Below, in pieces: positions 58,701 through 60,601 of a DNA stretch of 60,601 bases. Position numbers and translations under genes: made by a program. Source of the stretch: a virus; IMG/VR virus record IMGVR_UViG_3300030012_003336, positions 1 through 60,601 of that record; one strand, given 5' to 3'. Every line of letters begins with the position of its first letter. Position 1 is the stretch's first letter. The notes under the pieces are model-generated. The model searched no databases and was not told the origin of the DNA. It saw only the letters and a list, made by a program, of their open reading frames with translations.

Positions 58701-60601
58701 TCTTCCGACAATAAAATCAGCGGATGAACTGTTGTTACTGTTTGAGTCGAGGTTAATTAATAGCGACCCGTAACTGTTAATTCTAAGATCGTCGGCAGTG
58801 CTACCATCAATACCCCTAGACTGAATTGAGTGGCGTAGACTGGAATCACCGAAGAAGGTGATAGCTTTGTCCTGTGCCATATCAATATCACCAGAAGGCA
58901 CTAAACGTCCGCAGATAATTTCTGAATCAGAATTCTTTAGTTGAATCCCCCCACTATTCAGATTGATATTACCGGTCATCGTGCCGCCGGTCTTCATCAG
59001 CGCACCGGCTGCGGACACGTTGGTCGCATCAGTTACGTCCGCACTAGCTTCGATAGCGTTTAACTTCGAGTGATCGGCGTCAGTGAATACGTTCGAGTCC
59101 GATGCAGACTCTACTAGCGTGCGTATCTCACTAGCAGTCTGATCAGCGGTAGCTCCAGTCTCAATCCCGTCGAGCTTACTGTGATCAGCATTTGTAAAAT
59201 TGTTATCTGTTTGCGAAGCGACAGCGAAGTCGAGCGTTCCGTCTCCATCTCGATACGTTACGGTGATGCCGGTCTCAGTGTTGCTCGACACCATCGCGCC
59301 GACGATATCTTGGACCTGCTCATCACTGAGCGAGATAGTTCCATCACCCGCAATAGTAATGTTACTACCCGCAGTCAGCGCAGCTACTACGTTGGTCGTA
59401 TCGGTTACGTCCGCGCTCGCTTCGATGCCATCCAACTTACTGTGGTCGGCGGTAGTGAAGTTCTCGTCTGTTTGAGATGCAACACTGAAGTCAATCGTGC
59501 CATCTCCATCTCGATACGTTACGGTAATACCAGATTCAGTGTTGCTCGACACCATCGCGCCAACGATATCTTGGACCTGCTCGTCAGACAGTTGGGTGTT
59601 AGTGTCAGTGGCAGCAATAGTTCCGTCGGACCCTATCGAAATATTAGAACCCGCAGTTAGAGCTGCTACCACATTGGCTGTATCGGTTACGTCCGCACTA
59701 GCCTCAATACCATTCAGCTTTGAATGATCAGCATCGGTAAACACATTTGAGTCGGAAGCTGATTCAACCAACGTGCGGATCTCGCTCGCGGTCTGGTCAG
59801 CAGTAGCCCCAGTCTCGATGCCATTTAGCTTTGTGTGGTCAGCATCGGTGAAGTTCTGATCCGTCTGAGAAGCAACGCTGAAGTCCAACGTGCCATCTGC
59901 ATCTTGATAAGTGACGGTGATTCCACTCTCAGAGTTGCTGCTCACCATCGCCCCAACAATGTCCTGCACCTGCTCGTTAGACAGTTGGGTGTTCGTGTCA
60001 GTAGCGGAAATAGTTCCGTCAGATCCTATCGAAATATTAGAACCTGCGGATAACGCTGCGACCACATTCGCTGTATCAGTAACGTCTGCACTGGCTTCGA
60101 TCGCATTTAACTTCGAGTGATCGGCGTCAGTGAATACATTGGAGTCGGAGGCTGACTCTACTAACGTGCGGATCTCACTAGCGGTCTGATCGGCTGTAGC
60201 ACCAGATTCGATCCCGTCGAGTTTAGAACCGTCAGATGCTACGTCCCTGCCATCAACGGTGCCAGTTACACTAATATTACCGAGGACTGACAGAGGGGTG
60301 CCAGTGTCTCTATGGATGTAAACAAGATCGACTCCAAAATCAGATGCAATTCTTCCCTTGAACTCTAGTCTATCGTTAGCGCCGTTGTAATCTATTTGAA
60401 AATGAGGATCGGTGCCTGTTTCACTAAATATAATTGAACCATTAGGATCAGTGTTTGCCCCAGAATTATCAAACAGAGTTATGGTAGGGTCAGTTTTAGC
60501 AATCGTTAGATCGCCGGACGTTGTGTCATTTGCGTCTGACCTCAAGAACGAGGCAGAACTAATCCCGTCGAGGGTGTCGGCGTCTAACCCTGATCCAGCG
60601 C
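55716..60601 (-). CDS. Giant repetitive tail fibre, C-terminal part (runs off right edge)
   Basis: Open from the right edge to the stop at 55716, 1,627 codons in the frame inferred for the left-edge segment. It continues the same modules (four more QVQDIVG blocks) plus GNINLNSGGIQLKNSD-type and HSIQSRGIDGST units. The C-terminal 150 residues change: KSFRIEHPTKEDKHLVHG, CLEGPEHAVYYRGRTTES and DYFYTIYGERKDIEKI resemble a conserved phage fibre end that folds or attaches the tip. A Glu-Pro tract precedes the final VALSPE. It is joined to the left segment by about 23 missing bases. Confidence 0.85.
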   Translation of the reverse strand, partial: AGSGLDADTLDGISSASFLRSDANDTTSGDLTIAKTDPTITLFDNSGANTDPNGSIIFSETGTDPHFQIDYNGANDRLEFKGRIASDFGVDLVYIHRDTGTPLSVLGNISVTGTVDGRDVASDGSKLDGIESGATADQTASEIRTLVESASDSNVFTDADHSKLNAIEASADVTDTANVVAALSAGSNISIGSDGTISATDTNTQLSNEQVQDIVGAMVSSNSESGITVTYQDADGTLDFSVASQTDQNFTDADHTKLNGIETGATADQTASEIRTLVESASDSNVFTDADHSKLNGIEASADVTDTANVVAALTAGSNISIGSDGTIAATDTNTQLSDEQVQDIVGAMVSSNTESGITVTYRDGDGTIDFSVASQTDENFTTADHSKLDGIEASADVTDTTNVVAALTAGSNITIAGDGTISLSDEQVQDIVGAMVSSNTETGITVTYRDGDGTLDFAVASQTDNNFTNADHSKLDGIETGATADQTASEIRTLVESASDSNVFTDADHSKLNAIEASADVTDATNVSAAGALMKTGGTMTGNINLNSGGIQLKNSDSEIICGRLVPSGDIDMAQDKAITFFGDSSLRHSIQSRGIDGSTADDLRINSYGSLLINLDSNSNNSSSADFIVGRHGDSTGTISSTLFKVDGETAQVTLSGSLNAGGFAITNVGNVDGRDVSSDGSKLDGIEASADVTDTANVVAALTAGSNISIGTDGTIAATDTNTQLSNEQVQDIVGGMVSSNTETGITVTYQDGDGTLDFSVTPSSIGLGNVTNESKATMFSSAALTGNPTAPTQSAGNNSTRIATTAYADAAAAAIVDSAPSALNTLNELAAALGDDANFSTTVTNSIATKLPLSGGTMTGSITMDGDIDLERDKAITFYGDGNVRHSIQSRDQNGNANDDIRISSFGALYIDLDSNNNNSSGADFLIGRHGEGTGTISSELFKVDGENGNVTLAGTVDGRDVASDGSKLDGIESGATADQTASEILTLIKTVDGSGSGLDADTLDGISSASFLRSDTSDTLTGDLSIDGDLTLQSGHNLEVNNSDILLTDNQGAALEVKEGSNLYLRFVTTNGSEEIQINQDTNIAGNLTLGGGNTVDGRDVSADGSKLDGIESGATADQTASEILTLIKTVDGGGSGLDADTLDGIAGSAFVRSDVDDTVAGDLTLTGVVNNTNNLNVDGPNFNVSTTNKTTAEYAYRVDRSGTVVGGIKVDGAGDFTNITVSGTVDGRDVASDGAKLDGIASGATANTGTVTGIDAGTLIDVDDSGTATPTVNVDLSELTDMTSSVNTSQDELVLLDNGAQRRKRFSEIFGSNAYNSTTIPTNTNQLTNGSNFVASGSSVSFSELTVTDATTKIDADGTFGSDYGAIGIGTTNLTNGHHRIFANSSDHMYFAASTSKGFRFRPNGGTSSASGGVTITSAGRLGVGTTSPGSKMAVSGGVAVGASYVGGAAPSNGMMIQGVVGIGTSSGLGSYALQVNGSFVANSKSFRIEHPTKEDKHLVHGCLEGPEHAVYYRGRTTESTIPVPDYWAGLVDVSTMTVDLTPYGAKQDLVVKSIDEDGNVEVEGGEDYFYTIYGERKDIEKITLEPDVEPEPEPEPEQESGDDGPEPVDDDDIEVALSPE
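57150..60601. repeat. Fibre-module repeats, second block
   Basis: The modules here share DNA words with those of 1-6650. The sequence at 57640-57700 is almost identical to that at 1-60 (one substitution in about 50 bases). This supports one continuous gene. Confidence 0.85.

Overview
The window reads as an almost complete genome of a lytic, tailed, podovirus-like bacteriophage. It holds a large terminase, a large portal protein, a scaffold, a major capsid protein, a 3,486-residue internal virion protein, a giant repetitive tail fibre and a lysis cassette. No integrase, repressor, tRNA or RNA polymerase was found. Two lipoprotein-like lysis or envelope genes suggest a Gram-negative host. The fibre repeat type and several small basic proteins are of kinds I associate with aquatic phages and algal viruses, so an aquatic origin is inferred; the host is not identifiable.

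The two ends of the window lie in the same minus-strand gene, the fibre. Its start (7061) runs off the left edge, and its C-terminal part runs from the right edge to 55716. The late genes are therefore contiguous only if the molecule is circular or circularly permuted. Comparison with internal repeats suggests about 23 bases are missing at the junction, which restores the frame.

Layout: (i) The late operon is on the minus strand, read from portal (15756) through a DUF1599-like protein, a C5 DNA methyltransferase, scaffold, capsid, small virion proteins and fibre. It continues across the window ends to a glycosyltransferase, tail proteins, the lysis cassette, several very basic proteins and a nuclease-like gene ending at 47909. 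(ii) 15846-17443 is a mixed patch of small genes (a lipoprotein, a 25-residue Lys/Pro peptide, a membrane protein, a NUMOD-like protein) with a structured intergenic RNA candidate and a terminator. (iii) 17932-25603 is a plus-strand, presumably early operon of mostly unknown small genes, a GP88-like cysteine-cluster protein and an SF2 helicase. Its first 3.5 kb has unusual CCGG-saturated spacers and a tandem-repeat array. (iv) 40081-25606, minus strand, carries the large terminase, two coiled-coil internal proteins and the giant polyvalent protein with a metallopeptidase motif. (v) 40111-47923, plus strand, is the replication operon: HTH/small-terminase-like protein, RuvC-like resolvase, RecB/Cas4-like nuclease (DUF2800 type), a ssDNA-binding candidate (DUF2815 position), family A DNA polymerase and primase-helicase (VapE/SF3 type).

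Gene products can be named for roughly a third of the genes. The most unusual points are the GC-rich repeat island at 17.6-20.9 kb, a clustered excess of GGATCC at 18.0-28.7 kb, a terminator hairpin set directly before the polymerase start codon, the repeated ASGL motif in the giant protein, and a histidine-rich tail protein.
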